A DNA stretch of 64,000 bases, from assembly GCF_905171775.1 (NCBI RefSeq), contig NC_053499.1, positions 83,705,169-83,769,168 on the forward strand, written 5' to 3'. The translations under genes and the position numbers were made by a program. The first letter of the stretch is position 1. Each line of letters begins with the position of its first letter. Source of the DNA: Rana temporaria. Its lineage: Eukaryota > Chordata > Amphibia > Anura > Ranidae. Below the pieces are notes generated by a model. The model did no database searches and was not told where the DNA came from. It was given only the letters and a program-made list of their open reading frames with translations. Below are positions 11,281 to 22,858 of the stretch, piece by piece.

Positions 11281-13934
11281 TTAGAAAAAATATTTGGATT
11301 TATTTTTGGTAAAGATTAAATTATGGCAAATTGGCTTGAGATGGTATTGCCCCCCTACCCATGAAATAGTCCATGTATTTGTCCCGCACTTCACGGCACT
11401 CTGGGGGGGCAGTCCTGTGTGGCCAGCTTCAAGGCCCGCCAAAGTTTGTGATGGAGCCAAAAGTTGTGCCTCGGGCCCAACCAGGGCCATATAATTTGGA
11501 GATTGTCTCCGCAAAAAATTATGGAGAATGCAGCATGCAAAAATAATTGTATTCCACTTATATTCCGCCATGTGGAGAGAGGTGAGGAAAAGGCGGAACC
11601 GGCTGGCCATGATGCCGAAAGCGTTCTCAACCACTCTGCGTGCTCGGCCCAGCCGGAAATTAAAGACACTCCTCTCTGGGGTGAGGGTGCGCTGAGGGTA
11701 TGGCCTCATAAGATGGGGTCCCAGGGCAAACGCTTCATCAGCCAGGAAAACAAATGGCAGGCCTTCTACATTCTGGTCATCCGGTGGCAATGACAGATCA
11801 TCATCCTGAAGGCGAAGCGCAAACTCCGTCTGCCTGAAGGCTCCCCCATCCGATATCCGTCCGTTCATCCCGACATCCACAAAAAGGAATTCATACTGTG
11901 CTGACACCACCGCCATCAGCACAATACTGTTGAACCCCTTATAGTTAAAGAACTGGGATCCCGAACGGGGTGGAGGCACGATGCGGACGTGCTTCCCGTC
12001 GATGGCTCCCCCGCAGTTGGAAAAGTTCCATCGGGTCTGGAAGTCCAAAGCCACAGACTGCCACTCCTGTGGTGTGGACGGAAGCTGGGGAAGAAAAAAT
12101 GCAAAAATTAGCCACATAACCTTGCAAGCAGATTAGACAAAGACATTATAAGCATTATAACATTTCTGGGAACTAGCATATTATATCTAAATATATTTAG
12201 ACAATTAACACATTAAACACCCCCTCTGATGGGCCAGTGCCCAAGTTTGGGGGAGGGCTAGATGAGTTTGGGAGTAAAAAAAATATATAATTATGATTAT
12301 TGGTGAACATAGACTTTACCACACATTTGGGAGGGGAGGGCTAGATGAGTTTGGGAGTACAAAAATAATATAATTATGATTATTGGTGAACATAGACTTT
12401 ACAACACATTTGGGAGGGGAGGGCTAGATGAGTTTGGGAGTACAAAAATAATATAATTATGATTATTGGTGAACATAGACTTTACAACACATTTGGGAGG
12501 GGAGGGCTAGATGAGTTTGGGAGTACAAAAATAATATAATTATGATTATTGGTGAACATAGACTTTACAACACATTTGGGAGGGGAGGGCTAGATGAGTT
12601 TGGGAGTACAAAAATAATATAATTATGATTATTGGTGAACATAGACTTTACAACACATTTGGGAGGGGAGGGCTAGATGAGTTTGGGAGTACAAAAATAA
12701 TATAATTTGGATTATTGGTGAACATAGACTTTACAACACATTTGGGAGGGGAGGGCTAGATGAGTTTGGGAGTACAAAAATAATATAATTAGGATTATTG
12801 GTGAACATAGACTTTACAACACATTTGGGAGGGGAGGGCTAGATGAGTTTGGGAGTACAAAAATAATATAATTAGGATTATTGGTGAACATAGACTTTAC
12901 AACACATTTGGGAGGGGAGGGCTAGATGAGTTTGGGAGTACAAAAATAATATAATTAGGATTATTGGTGAACATAGACTTTACAACACATTTGGGAGGGG
13001 AGGGCTAGATGAGTTTGGGAGTACAAAAATAATATAATTAGGATTATTGGTGAACATAGACTTTACAACACATTTGGGAGGGGAGGGCTAGATGAGTTTG
13101 GGAGTACAAAAATCAAAAATCAAAATTATTGAATATTGGTGAACATATACTTTACAACACATTTTGGAGGGGAGGGGGGGGACATTACAATGGATATAAC
13201 ACAATACATTGGGAAGTGACTAGACTAGGTAGGTTGGGGCCCAGGATAGCATGCTGGGGAGGTAAGTGATGGGAAATATGCATGTAGGCCAAAAAAGGGG
13301 CATCAATAAAGTTTACAGCATGCATGGGGGCAAAGGGAACATTCACAGCATATTCCAGACATGGTAATTAGGGAAGGAGGAGATAACTACAAGACATTAG
13401 CATACATTATAGACATAAAATGTGATATTAAAGGACCAAACTTACCCTCATATATTCCTCCTGCAGAACCTGGATGATGGCAGAGCAGGTGTCAGGAATG
13501 ATGAGGCCCAGAGCCTGGGGGGAGATGCCCGTCGAGAACTTTAAGTCCTGAAGGCTTCTCCCAGTTGCCAGATAACGGAGGGTGGCAACTAGCCTCTGCT
13601 CAGCACTGATGGCTTCCCGCATAACGGTGTCCTGCCTGGTAATATAGGGGGACACCAAAGCCAACAGGTGCTGAAAGACGGGATCAGACATCCTCAGGAA
13701 ATTCCTGTAATCAACAGGATTATTTTCCTGAAGCTCCCGCAGCAAAGGCATGTGAGAGAATTGGTTCCTACGGAGCAACCAATTCTTGGTCCATGAACGC
13801 GTCCTCCTCCTGTTCATGAACTCCTCATCGTCTAGGTCATAAACAAACAGACCTACACACAGAAGATGCTTAGCACGAAGTCGGCGACGACTAGGTGCCT
13901 GCAACATGGCTACAAGGCTAGGAACGAACGACAA
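11281..13934 (-). CDS. Harbinger (DDE_Tnp_4, HARBI1-like) transposase of element 1
   Basis: Two exons are predicted: 13934-13446 (163 residues) and 12084-11281 (267 residues). The donor is AGG|GTAAGT and the acceptor TTCTTCCCCAG|CTTCCG, both phase 0. Exon 1 has a helix-turn-helix-like N-terminal region (RNFLRMSDPVFQHLLALV, TLRYLATG, QDLKFSTGIS). Exon 2 holds the nuclease core with all three acidic residues: Asp in GAIDGKHVRI, Asp in FVFLADEAF and Glu in RRVVENAFGI. ILHNFL follows near the end. The last ~30 residues are out of frame: a natural-looking C-terminus (KYMDYFMGRG) is present in the next frame, and the break maps to the G7 run at 11403-11409. The enzyme would excise the element by DDE chemistry. 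The lesion might be real or a homopolymer sequencing error. Confidence 0.85.
12232..13165. repeat. 83-bp minisatellite inside the transposase intron
   Basis: The block CTAGATGAG recurs exactly every 83 bp from 12258 (12341, 12424, 12507 ... 13088), eleven copies. Units contain GGGAGGGGAGGG and TTGGTGAACATAGAC. Internal units are nearly identical, with a TATGATT to TAGGATT variant shared by the right-hand units. It fills most of the 1.36-kb intron (12085-13445). Confidence 0.95.
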
Positions 13935-14225
13935 ATCAGAATTGCACTAAACAGACCGCAGTGAAGAACAGCAAGACCTATGAAGAACGACCCTGACAAT
14001 GAAAAACGCGGGGACAGGACCGCAATGTAAAACAATACGACCTGACCGCACGTCCCGATTGCCTAGATACGACCCCCACAAGCACAAACTGAACGGCAGA
14101 GATCAATCTGAAAGCACAAAGACTGAAAAGCACGAATCGTCACTCACCAAACTTTTACTAACACGCGTAAACACGGAATCAGCAAAAGGAGCCCCAAGGG
14201 TGGCGCCAACAAAATCAAACCTCCC

Positions 14226-14232
14226 CTTTATA
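14226..14232 (-). promoter_or_regulatory. TATA-like box upstream of the element 1 transposase
   Basis: TATAAAG on the minus strand lies about 290 bp upstream of the transposase start codon (13934), close to the right terminal repeat. Motif and position only. Confidence 0.45.
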
Positions 14233-14402
14233 GTCGCGTCATACGTCGTGAGCGTCACCGCGCCGGAGAACGACCAAATTTTGGTCTGTTACGTGTGTAC
14301 GCAAAGCAAGCCTGTCGAGCTTCTCGACAAGTTCAACAAGGAACTCGATGAGGAACTCAATGGGCTTGGCACGTCGAGTTCCTCGGCCGTGTGTACGGGG
14401 CC

Positions 14403-14614
14403 TTAGAAAATATAACCATGCCAATAGGCCAGGATACAGCGTTGCTAATATGTATGAATGTGTGTGTTAGGGCCACCCACAAACACCACCCAATGTTAAC
14501 TAAAAAATTATTAATTTGCAAATAAGTATTATCTGCTCATTTTTTGGGGATGTCTGCACCCCTGATAGTGACAACATTTGTGAGGTGTCTTCACCCTTTC
14601 TAATTTAAATTCAT
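14403..14614. other. No gene seen
   Basis: Flanking DNA immediately right of Harbinger element 1. No feature recognised. Confidence 0.4.
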
Positions 14615-14775
14615 TCACTTCCTGTCACATAGCCAAACAGGAAGTGAGGGTAAAACCTTACTAATATCTTTTCTTGGGGACACAGAGATCAATCTAAATA
14701 GTTTCCCATTATGTAAGCATTTAGCACTCTAGCATTTTGCTGTGTACACCCCAAATTATTAGGGATCTTGGACTT

Positions 14776-14950
14776 TGGGGTCCATTTACTAAAGGCAAAT
14801 CCACTTTGCACTACAAGTGGACAAGCAAGGAAGAAAACAAAACAACTTTGCTTCTACAGGATTGGATGTTAAAACCATCAGTGCTTCCTCTCTGATTTTC
14901 AGCAACTATGCTTGTACTGCAGAGTGGCTTTGCCTTTACTAAACCCCAAA
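14776..14950. mobile_element. MITE with TTTGGGG..TTTACTAAAGGCAAA ends
   Basis: The left end TTTGGGGTCCATTTACTAAA and right end TTTACTAAACCCCAAA are inverted copies, and the adjacent GGCAAATCCACTTTGC / GTGGCTTTGCC blocks also pair. About 175 bp, non-coding. The target duplication is unclear. Confidence 0.6.
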
Positions 14951-14968
14951 CTAAATAATAATTTGGGG

Positions 14969-15116
14969 CAGGGATCCTCAAACTACGGCCCTCCAGCTGT
15001 TGTAGAACTACACATCCCACAAGGCCTTGTAATGCACTGACATTCACAGACATGACTAGGCATGATGGGAATTGTAGTTCCTGAACAACTGGAGGGCCGT
15101 AGTTTGAAGACCCATG
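14969..15116. mobile_element. hAT-type MITE with perfect 8-bp target duplication
   Basis: It begins CAGGGATCCTCAAACTACGG and ends with the complement of CATGGGTCTTCAAACTACGG. The direct repeat ATTTGGGG flanks it exactly (14961-14968 and 15117-15124). A CA.. end, ~25-bp inverted repeats and an 8-bp duplication are hAT hallmarks. 148 bp, non-coding. Confidence 0.9.
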
Positions 15117-15265
15117 ATTTGGGGTGTACACAGCAGTGCTGGCGTGCAATTTGCTTAATGGGGACACTAGTTAGATTGACCTGTGTCCCCAAGAAAAGAC
15201 ACTGGTAGGGTTTTAACCTCACTTCCTGTTCAGCTGTGTGACAGGAAGTGAAGCCAATTTTAAGA

Positions 15266-16434
15266 AAAGGGACACAAAGCTCAACCCAAAAAAAACACAA
15301 GCAGGGGTTCTAACACTCACTTGGCTTCCCTCAAACACCCACAATTAGAATAGGATTGCCTTGCGCTAGATTTAAGCACAGTGCTTTAAATCAGCACTTC
15401 AAGCCTGTCCACCAATAGCACCCCCCCCCCCCCAACAGGCCATGTTTGCAGGTTTTCCTTCATCTTGCACATGTGCTTTAAAAGACAGTCTGGACAGCAA
15501 TTCTTGATAAGAGAAATCCACAAAACATGTCCTGTCGGGGGTACTTGAGGGCTGAGGACCACTGCATTAAAAATAAAATACTTACCACTTGTCTTTAAAT
15601 TCATGGAGAATAAACATGGCAAACATTTCATGCCTACACACCAGGAAAGAAGCTTAGACAAAAATCGCACCTAATTTGTTAGGCCCAAACCTATTTCAGC
15701 TGCAGCTGTCAAAATATGTAGCATGAAAAAGTAACAAAAAACAAAACTTCAAAATTTTAAAGTAATTTTTATTGGTCAACAAAACAAGGAAAGCAAAAAA
15801 AGACAAACAAACAAACAAACAAACAAACACACACACACACACACACAAAAACAAAAATACATTTCAAAAATCAAAATAAACATAGGTTAACCGTCCCAAC
15901 ATCTTCAGAAATTTTTATCAAAATAAGGCAGCAGAGACAAATACATCAAAGTGAACATCATTTAAAAATAAACAAAAAACATTGGCAAAATAAACATGCA
16001 ACAAACCACATTTCTGTTTAGCAACAGCATTCCTGCCTGCCCCTCGTAGGGCAGCTAAGGACTGATCGATCCACGCTTTTTATAACATGTGCTAGTAATG
16101 AAGCAATTGAAATCACATGAACAAATTTCAGTCTCTAGTTTGGGTGAGCTTGTAAGTGCTTACACCTGGTAATAACCCAACCAAGTTCTATGAGCATCCA
16201 AGTGATTTTCACCTTTTAAAAAGAAAGGAACATTTTTTCTAAGTGTCTGAGCAGACTCAGTTCATCACACATGTAGGAACAAAGCTGCAATGGCATGAGA
16301 GCTTTTTTTTTTTTTTCCCTGAACTCATGCTTTCCAGCCTGAAGGGGAGGTCTTAGTGAATTATTACGTAACAAAAATAAATAATAATAATTAAAATGCC
16401 CCTGTCCTCCCAGTCAGAAGTGAACACGCACATT
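15266..16434. other. Gene-free spacer with simple repeats
   Basis: It holds a poly-C run at about 15421-15434 and a compound (CAAA)n(CA)n microsatellite at 15803-15846. I see no gene, and no open frame here resembles a known protein. Confidence 0.5.
15803..15846. repeat. (CAAA)n(CA)n microsatellite
   Basis: Six CAAA-type units are followed by about ten CA units. Confidence 0.95.
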
Positions 16435-17066
16435 TAATAATTTGTGGGGAAAAAAAGGACGACAATTTTGATTGGGAACCACGTCGCACGACCGCGCAAT
16501 TGTCAGTTAAAACGATGCAGTGCCGAATCACAAAAACTGGCCCGGTCATTGACCAGTAATATGGTCTGGGGCTCAAGTGGTTAAAAATGAACAAAACACT
16601 AAAGTTAGCCCAATTTTTGGTGATAATGTGAAAGATGATGTTACACCGAGTAAATAGATACCTAACGTGTGGTTTGAACGATGTTTACATATGTGGGCGG
16701 GACTTGCGTAAGTCCCGCCCACATATGTAAACACTGTTCAAACCACACATGTGAGGTATTGACGCGTGCGTTAGAGCGAGAGCAATACTTTTAGCACTAG
16801 ACCTTCTTTGTAGCTATAAACTGGTAACCTGAAAAAAAAAAAGGTCGCCTATGGGGATTTTAAAGTACTGAAGTTTGGCGCCATTCCATGAGTGTTTGCA
16901 ATATTAAAGCGTGACATGTTAGGTATCTATTTACTCGGTGTAACATCATCTTTCACATTATCACCAAAAATTGGGCTAACTTTAGTGTTTTGTTAATTTT
17001 TAACCACTTGAGCCCCAGACCATATTACTGGTCAATGACTGGGCCAGTTTTTGTGATTCTGCACTT
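16435..17066. mobile_element. Palindromic frog-type repeat, left part (split by CR1)
   Basis: The arms pair around a centre near 16710: GGCGGGACTT GCG TAAGTCCCGCC, then TTTACATATG, ATAGATACCTAAC, CACCGAGTAAATAG and CCACTTGAGCCC. The left outer arm (TTTGTGGGGAAAAAAAGGAC at 16441) pairs with 22912-22937, on the far side of the CR1 insertion. So the element continues at 22859. Non-coding. The same blocks occur at 3267-4050 and 39445-40384. Confidence 0.75.
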
Positions 17067-19516
17067 ACATAGTTACATAGTTAGTCATGTTGAAAAAAGA
17101 CACAAGTCCATCCAGTTCAACCACAAAAAATAAACAAACAAAATAAAAAACACAGTATAATCCCATACACCCAACTTCATACCCACAGTTGATCCAGAGG
17201 AAGGCAAAAAACCCCAGCAGAGCATGATCCAATTTGCTACAGCAGGGGAAAAAATTCCTTCCTGATCCCCCGAGAGGCAATCGGATTTACCCTGGATCAA
17301 CTTTACCTACAAATCTTAGTCCTCAGTTATATTCTGTACATTTAGGAAAGTGTCCAGGCCTTTCTTAAAGCAATCTACTGAGCTTGCCAGAACCACCTCT
17401 GGAGGGAGTCTGTTCCACATTTTCACAGCTCTTACTGTGAAAAAACCTTTCCGTATTTGAAGGTGAAATCTCTTTTCCTCTAGACGTAAAGAGTGTCCCC
17501 TTGTCCTCAGTGTTGACCGTAAAGTAAAGTAAAGTTCACTGTATGGACCTCTTATATATTTGTACATGTTGATCATATCCCCCCTTATTCTCCTCTTCTC
17601 AAGAGTGAATAAATTCAGTTCCTCTAATCTTTCCTCATAGCTGAGCTCCTCCATGCCTCTTATCAGTTTGGTTGCCCTTCTCTGCACTTTCTCCAGTTCT
17701 CCGATTATCCTTTTTGAGAACTGGTGCCCAAAACTGAACTGCATATTCCAGATGAGGTCTAACTAATGATTTGTACAGGGGCAAAATTATATCTCTGTCT
17801 CTGGAGTCCATACCTCTCTTAATACAAGAAAGGACTTTGCTCGCTTTGGAAACCGCAGCTTGGCATTGCATGTTATTATTGAGCTTATGATCTACCAAAA
17901 CCCCCAGATCCTTCTCCACTACGGATCCCCCCAGTTGTACTCCCCCTGGCATGTATGATGCATGCATATTCTTATTCCCTAAGTGCATAACTTTACATTT
18001 ATCTACATTAAACCTCATCTGCCACTTAGTCGCCCAATTAGACAGAGCATTGAGGTCGGCTTGTAAATTGGCGACATCCTACAAGGACGTTATTCCACTG
18101 CATAGCTTGGTGTCATCTGCAAAGACAGAAATGTTACTTTTGATCTCAGACCCAATATCATTTATAAAGATATTGAAAAGTAAGGGTCCCAGCACTGAAC
18201 CTTGAGGTACACCACTGATAACCTTGGACCATTCAGAGTAAGAATCATTAACCACGACTCTCTGAATTCTGTCTTTCAGACAATTTTCTATCCATTTACA
18301 AACTGATATATCCAATCCTGTAGACCTTACCTTACACATGAGCCGTGTGTGCGGAACTGTATCAAACGCTTTTGCAAAATCCAAATATATCACGTCTACA
18401 GCCACGCCTCTGTCCAGGGTTTTACTTACCTCTTCATAAAAGGAAATCAGGTTTGTCTGACAACTGCTGTCTTTCATGAATCCATGCTGTCTGCTGCTTA
18501 AATAGTTTTTTTCCAGCAAGAACTCATCCATGTGGTCTTTTATTAAACTTTCCAGTATCTTCCCAACTATAGAAGTTAGACTAACAGGTCTATAGTTACT
18601 TGGTAAAGACTTTGTTCCCTTTTTAAATATGGGCACCACATTGGCTCTGCGCCAATCCAGTGGTACTATTCCTGTCATTAATGAGTCCCTAAATATTAGA
18701 TACAGTGGCTTTGAAATGACAGAGCTCAACTCACCTAGGATCCGTGGATGGATGCCATCAGGTCCAGGTGCTTTATCCACCTTTATTCTGTCTAAATATT
18801 TCTGGACCATATCACTTTTGAGCCATTGTGGATTTGGGGCTGTGTCACTCCCACCCCCATTTTGGACATGAGCTCCCCCCATGCTCCATTGTATACACAG
18901 AGCTGAAGAAAGCATTTAATACATTTGCCTTCTCTTTGTCCCCAGTCACCCACTCTAGATTATTTTGTAAGGGGCCTACATGCTCAGACTCAGACACCTT
19001 TTTACTATTAATATATTTAAAGATTTTTTTGGGACTTGTCCTACTATCTTTTGCAATCTGTCGTTCGTTTTGAATTTTTGCATCCTTGATTTCCTTTTTA
19101 CATATCCTGTTATATTCTTTGTAACATTTAAACAACACTAGTGTTCCTTAATTTTTATATTTTTTAAAAGCTACTTTCTTATTGCTTATAGCTTTTTTAA
19201 CTTTGACCGTGAGCCACATAGGTTTTATTTTTAGCCTTTTAAACTTATTGCCCATGGGAACATACTTTGCAGTGAGGTTCCACACAGTCTTTTTGAAGAA
19301 TTCCCATTTCTGTTCTGTGTTCATCTGTGCCAATAGTCCCTCCCAGTCCAAGTTCTGGAGAGCAGCCCTCATCCTTGGAAAATTTCCTCTCTTAAAATTT
19401 GGTGTTTCAATATTTCCTGTATGTATTTCTTGCTTATAGTTAACATTAAATGAAATCATGTTATGATCACTGCTACCCAGGTGTTCCTTTATCTGAACAT
19501 TAGTAATAAGCTCTGC
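17067..19516 (-). mobile_element. CR1-family LINE, 5'-truncated, copy 1
   Basis: It is inserted in the palindromic repeat and read on the minus strand. Its 3' end (17067-17085) carries the short direct repeat ACATAGTT ACATAGTT, the kind of octamer tail CR1 elements use instead of poly-A. The body encodes endonuclease C-terminus and reverse transcriptase (separate entry). CR1 sequence resumes for a few bases to 22858 beyond the nested L1, where it is 5'-truncated. A partial paralogue lies in 39147-45386. Confidence 0.85.
17316..19516 (-). pseudogene. CR1 ORF2 remnant: endonuclease C-terminus and reverse transcriptase
   Basis: The frames must be joined across several shifts. 19516-19148 carries the endonuclease end (HLGSSDHNMISF). 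19138-18845 is a linker helix region. 18915-18079 is the RT palm, with APGPDGIHPRIL, NYRPVSLTS, motif A DFAKAFDTVPH, motif B GVPQGSVLGPLLFNIFIND and motif C FADDTKL. 18018-17316 is the thumb and C-terminal region, with KCKVMHLG and the CR1-typical QRRATKLIRG and WNRLPPEVV blocks. Motif order and the KCKVMHLG...WNRLPPEVV tail are characteristic of CR1. Frameshifts and 5' truncation make it inactive. Confidence 0.85.
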
Positions 19517-22500
19517 AGCCAAGGCGGGGAAGAGACAGTTGGCCCAAACGCAGCACATCTTTGAGCAGGGGGAGAAGACGGGGCGCCTCTTGGCCTGGCT
19601 GGCTAGGGAGCAGCAGCCCGTTACTACCATAGCTAGGATTCAAAACGCTAACGGACTGGTTGAGGTAGACCCAGTGGCCATCAACGCATGCTTTGCTTCC
19701 TACTATGAGGCGCTGTACTCATCCAGGATTGACTACACGGGAGAGAAGCTGGACTCCTTTTTGGGGCAACTGACCTTTCCGAGCCTTTCGGATGAGGCCC
19801 GTACCTACCTGGACAGTGGAATAACCCTTGAGGAGGTGCAGCAGGCTTTGGGGGAGTTGCAGGCAGGGAAAACCCCGGGGGTTGATGGCCTTCCCCCGGA
19901 ATTTTATAAGGAACACAGAGAATTGTTATCCCCTAAGCTTCATGCTATGGTGGTTGCATCTCTCAAAGATGGCAGTCTCCCTCCCTCTATGGCGGAGGCC
20001 GTCATCGTAGTGATCCCTAAGCCGGGCAAGGACCCCGAGTTGTGTGCCTCCTACAGGCCTATCTCGCTTTTGAACGCGGATGCTAAAATCCTTACTAAGG
20101 TTCTGGCCCGGCGTCTTAATTCTGTTATTTTGACGTTGGTGCATGAGGACCAGACCGGCTTCATGCCTGGAAAGGGCACGGATATAAACCTCCGTAGGTT
20201 GTACACGGTGCTGGGTGCTCAAGGGGCCCTGGCTGAGTCCGACGTAGTGGCCTCCCTGGATGTGAAAAAAGCTTTTGACTCAGTAGAGTGGTCATACCTG
20301 TGGGAGGTCCTGCTTCGGTTCGGCTTTGGTTCCAGGTTTGTATCGTGGGTGCAGGCTCTCTATAGGGCGCCCACTGCTAGGGTCCGTACCGGGTCGGCTC
20401 TCTCCCAACCATTTCGCTTACACAGGGGTACAAGGCAGGGTTGCCCCCTATCTCCCGGCCTTTTTGCTCTGGCTATTGAGCCTATGGTGATCCTCCTTCG
20501 CTCCTCCCCGGCGGTGCACGGTATCTCTGTGGGTCTGATCCAAGAAACAATATCTCTGTACGCGGACGATACACTGTTGTATTTAAGGGACCCCGCTGTC
20601 TCTCTTGGGGCGGCCCTCACGCTTATCGACACCTTCGGCAGGTTTTCCGGCGTTCGCATTAACTGGGGGAAGTCGGTCGTTTTTCGCCCTACTGTCTTCG
20701 GAGACGGCGGTCGCGGCGGGCACCCCTTTGAGACAGGTATCACAATTCAGGTATTTGGGGGTGGAGATCCACAGGGACCTAAGACAGTTTATCCCCCTCA
20801 ACTTGACCCCGGTCTTGTCCCTCCTGACTCAGAGGTGCGCTGCTTGGAAGACACTACCCCTTACCCCGGTTGGGAGGGTCAATCTGGTCAAGATGACTGT
20901 CTTGCCAAAGTTTTTGTATATTTTTAGACAGACCCCCGTCCCTATTCCCAACACATTTTTCAGGAAACTGGATGCCTTGATCACATCCTTCATTTGGAAT
21001 GGAGGTACTCCTAGAATAGCCAGGTCTACCCTGCAGTTGCCGGTCACTCTTGGCGGTCTGGCCTTGCCATGCTTCCAGAAGTACTATTGGGCTGCGGTCC
21101 TTGTCACACTCAGGTGGTGGCTTTCGGAGGAGCCGGCCAACCCGGCGGCTACTCTGGAGGCTGCGCTTCTGGGATCCTATTCTGAACTCCGCAATCTGAT
21201 TTATAGGGGACCTAGGTCCAGTCCGTCTGTCACACCTTCTATGAAGACTACCCTGCGGGTATGGGAGGTTGTTAGGACCAAGGTTCAGGGCCCGGGTCGC
21301 TGGTCTCCGCGTAATCCGCTATGGGGAAACCCGCGACTATCACACTTCCACACCATACCCGACCCGGCCCTATGGGCCCGCTTTGAGGTAAAGACGCTAG
21401 CGGACATAGCCCCGTCGGGTAGGTTACTCACCTTTGATGAATTGAAGCAGAGGAAGGGACTCACGAATCTGATGTTCTTTCGGTTTCTTCAGCTGCGTCA
21501 TGCATTTAAATCGCAATTTCCTGAACTGGTGGTGCTGGAGACTACAGGGGTGGAACGCTTGCTGAGTGCGGAGGACGAGACTAAGCCCTTGTCCGCCTTG
21601 TACTCACTATTGATAGGCTTGGACACCTCTAAGGTCTCTCAGCTGTACTCGGTGTGGCAGGAGGACATTCCAACACTGGCTGATGACGACTGGGAAGATA
21701 CACCAGGGTAAGATACAACAGTATCTTACCCTGGTGGTGTCTGCCAGGGATAGATTTATCCAACTTAAATTTTTACACAGGGCCTATTTCTCCCCCCAGC
21801 ACCTGGCTAAAATATACCCGCAGCGGAGTCCCATCTGCCCACGATGTGGAGAAGAGGAGGGCTCTTTTTTCCATGTGGTCTGGTCTTGTCCCGCGTTGCA
21901 AACCTATTGGCAGGGGGTAGTGAGTGTGATTCAATCCGTGAGTAAGATAAGTGTACCCTGTGACCCCTTGCCGCTGCTCTTAGGTATAGTTGATACACTG
22001 CCGGGCACTCAGTCAAAGAAACTGTTCATCTTCTTTGCTGCTTTCTATGCCAGGAAAGCAATTCTGTTAAAATGGAAGGAGGCCCCTCCCCCTTCGGTGC
22101 AGCAATGGAGGGCATTGATCAATGCGGCCCTGCCTCTGTATAAACTCACATATATGGGTCGCAACTGCCCCGGGAAGTTCGATAAGGTATGGGCAGCCTG
22201 GGTAAAGGCAGAAAAGTTGGAGCTAGACTAGGTGGGTGGCATCCCGGGATGGCCTGGTTACCCCCTTTTTTTTTTTTTTTCCTTTTCTCTTTTTGGGTCT
22301 TGGGGCTGGTTGCACTGGGAGCCACGTGGGGTCACATGGGGGTGATGGCATGAAACATGAAGCTCCTTGGATCCGGTAATGGAGGCCTCTCTCCCCCCCC
22401 TCCACCTCACCCCATCCCTTTTTCCCCTGAATACACGACTCATGGTACAGTGGTGGAGGTCTTCCCTTTTGCCCTGTTAGGGAAACCTATACCCGTCTGT

Positions 22501-22843
22501 AGACTGTGTGATACTGCTATTGTTCCCAACATGTGTGTTTCTGTATGGGGGGGAGTCTCGGGGGTTACTTGGGGTATACAAGTGCTGACGTATTTATTGA
22601 TTCTAAGCTATGCACTACGTCTCCCTCTTTCTCAATTTTATCTTTGTTTGTGTACCCTTTCCTTTTCTTGTCAATTTTGGTACAGGGAGTGTGTGCTCCT
22701 ACATAGACGATCGCCTTATGTGTTGTTTTAACTTGCTTTCATGTATCTAAACTGCATTTACTGCTGATCTATGTATGACCAATGTCTGGCAACTGTATAT
22801 TTGCTCTGTTTATACATCAATAAAAATCTTTTCGTTAAAAAAA
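19517..22843 (+). mobile_element. L1/Tx1-type LINE, 5'-truncated, nested in CR1
   Basis: It is flanked by a 15-bp target duplication AGTAATAAGCTCTGC (19502-19516 and 22844-22858). The 3' end has an AATAAA signal (22819-22824) and a short A-tail (22837-22844). The duplicated bases are CR1 coding sequence (AELITN on the minus strand), which proves insertion into the CR1. Only the 3' part of ORF2 is present, without the endonuclease. Confidence 0.9.
19539..22231 (+). pseudogene. L1-type ORF2 remnant: reverse transcriptase and C-terminal zinc knuckle
   Basis: Frame 1 (19539 to about 20690) covers RT fingers and palm: GKTPGVDGLPPEFYK, SYRPISLLNADAKI, DQTGFMPGKGTDINLRRL, motif A SLDVKKAFDSVEW, motif B GTRQGCPLSPGLFALAIEP and motif C LYADDTLLYL. 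A frameshift near 20670-20700 moves the reading to the next frame (FRYLGVEIHRDL, FIWNGGTPRIARSTL). A second break at 21705-21740 leads to the last part (QLKFLHRAYFSPQHLAKI, CPRCGEEEGSFFHVVWSCP zinc knuckle), which stops at 22231. The C-X2-C-X7-H-X4-C knuckle is typical of L1/Tx1 ORF2. Inactive by truncation and two frame breaks. Confidence 0.85.
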
Positions 22844-22858
22844 AGTAATAAGCTCTGC

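Larger units (their letters stand above)
4617..14402. mobile_element. Three-gene Harbinger DNA transposon (element 1)
   Basis: The ends are inverted repeats: GGCCTCGTACACACGAC on the left, and GTGTGTACGGGGCC closing the right. They are flanked by TAA (4614-4616) and TTA (14403-14405). Both fit the TWA target of Harbinger elements, with one mismatch between them. Subterminal DNA at both ends is rich in CTCG(A/T)CGAG-like inverted motifs. Inside are an MADF gene (minus), a Myb/SANT-like gene (plus, divergent from it) and a DDE transposase gene (minus, convergent with the Myb gene). Three internal tandem arrays lie in non-coding parts. At 9.8 kb it is large for the family, partly because of those arrays. 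Two accessory genes have clean reading frames. The transposase has one frame break near its C-terminus. Confidence 0.85.
14615..15265. mobile_element. Inverted-repeat element holding two nested MITEs
   Basis: The left arm (about 14615-14760) has CACTTCCTGT, TTGGGGACACAGAGATCAA and GTGTACACCCCAAAT. The right arm (15117-15265) has their complements: GGGGTGTACAC, TTGACCTGTGTCCCCAA and ACAGGAAGTG. The space between the arms is occupied by two other MITEs. No coding capacity. Confidence 0.65.
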
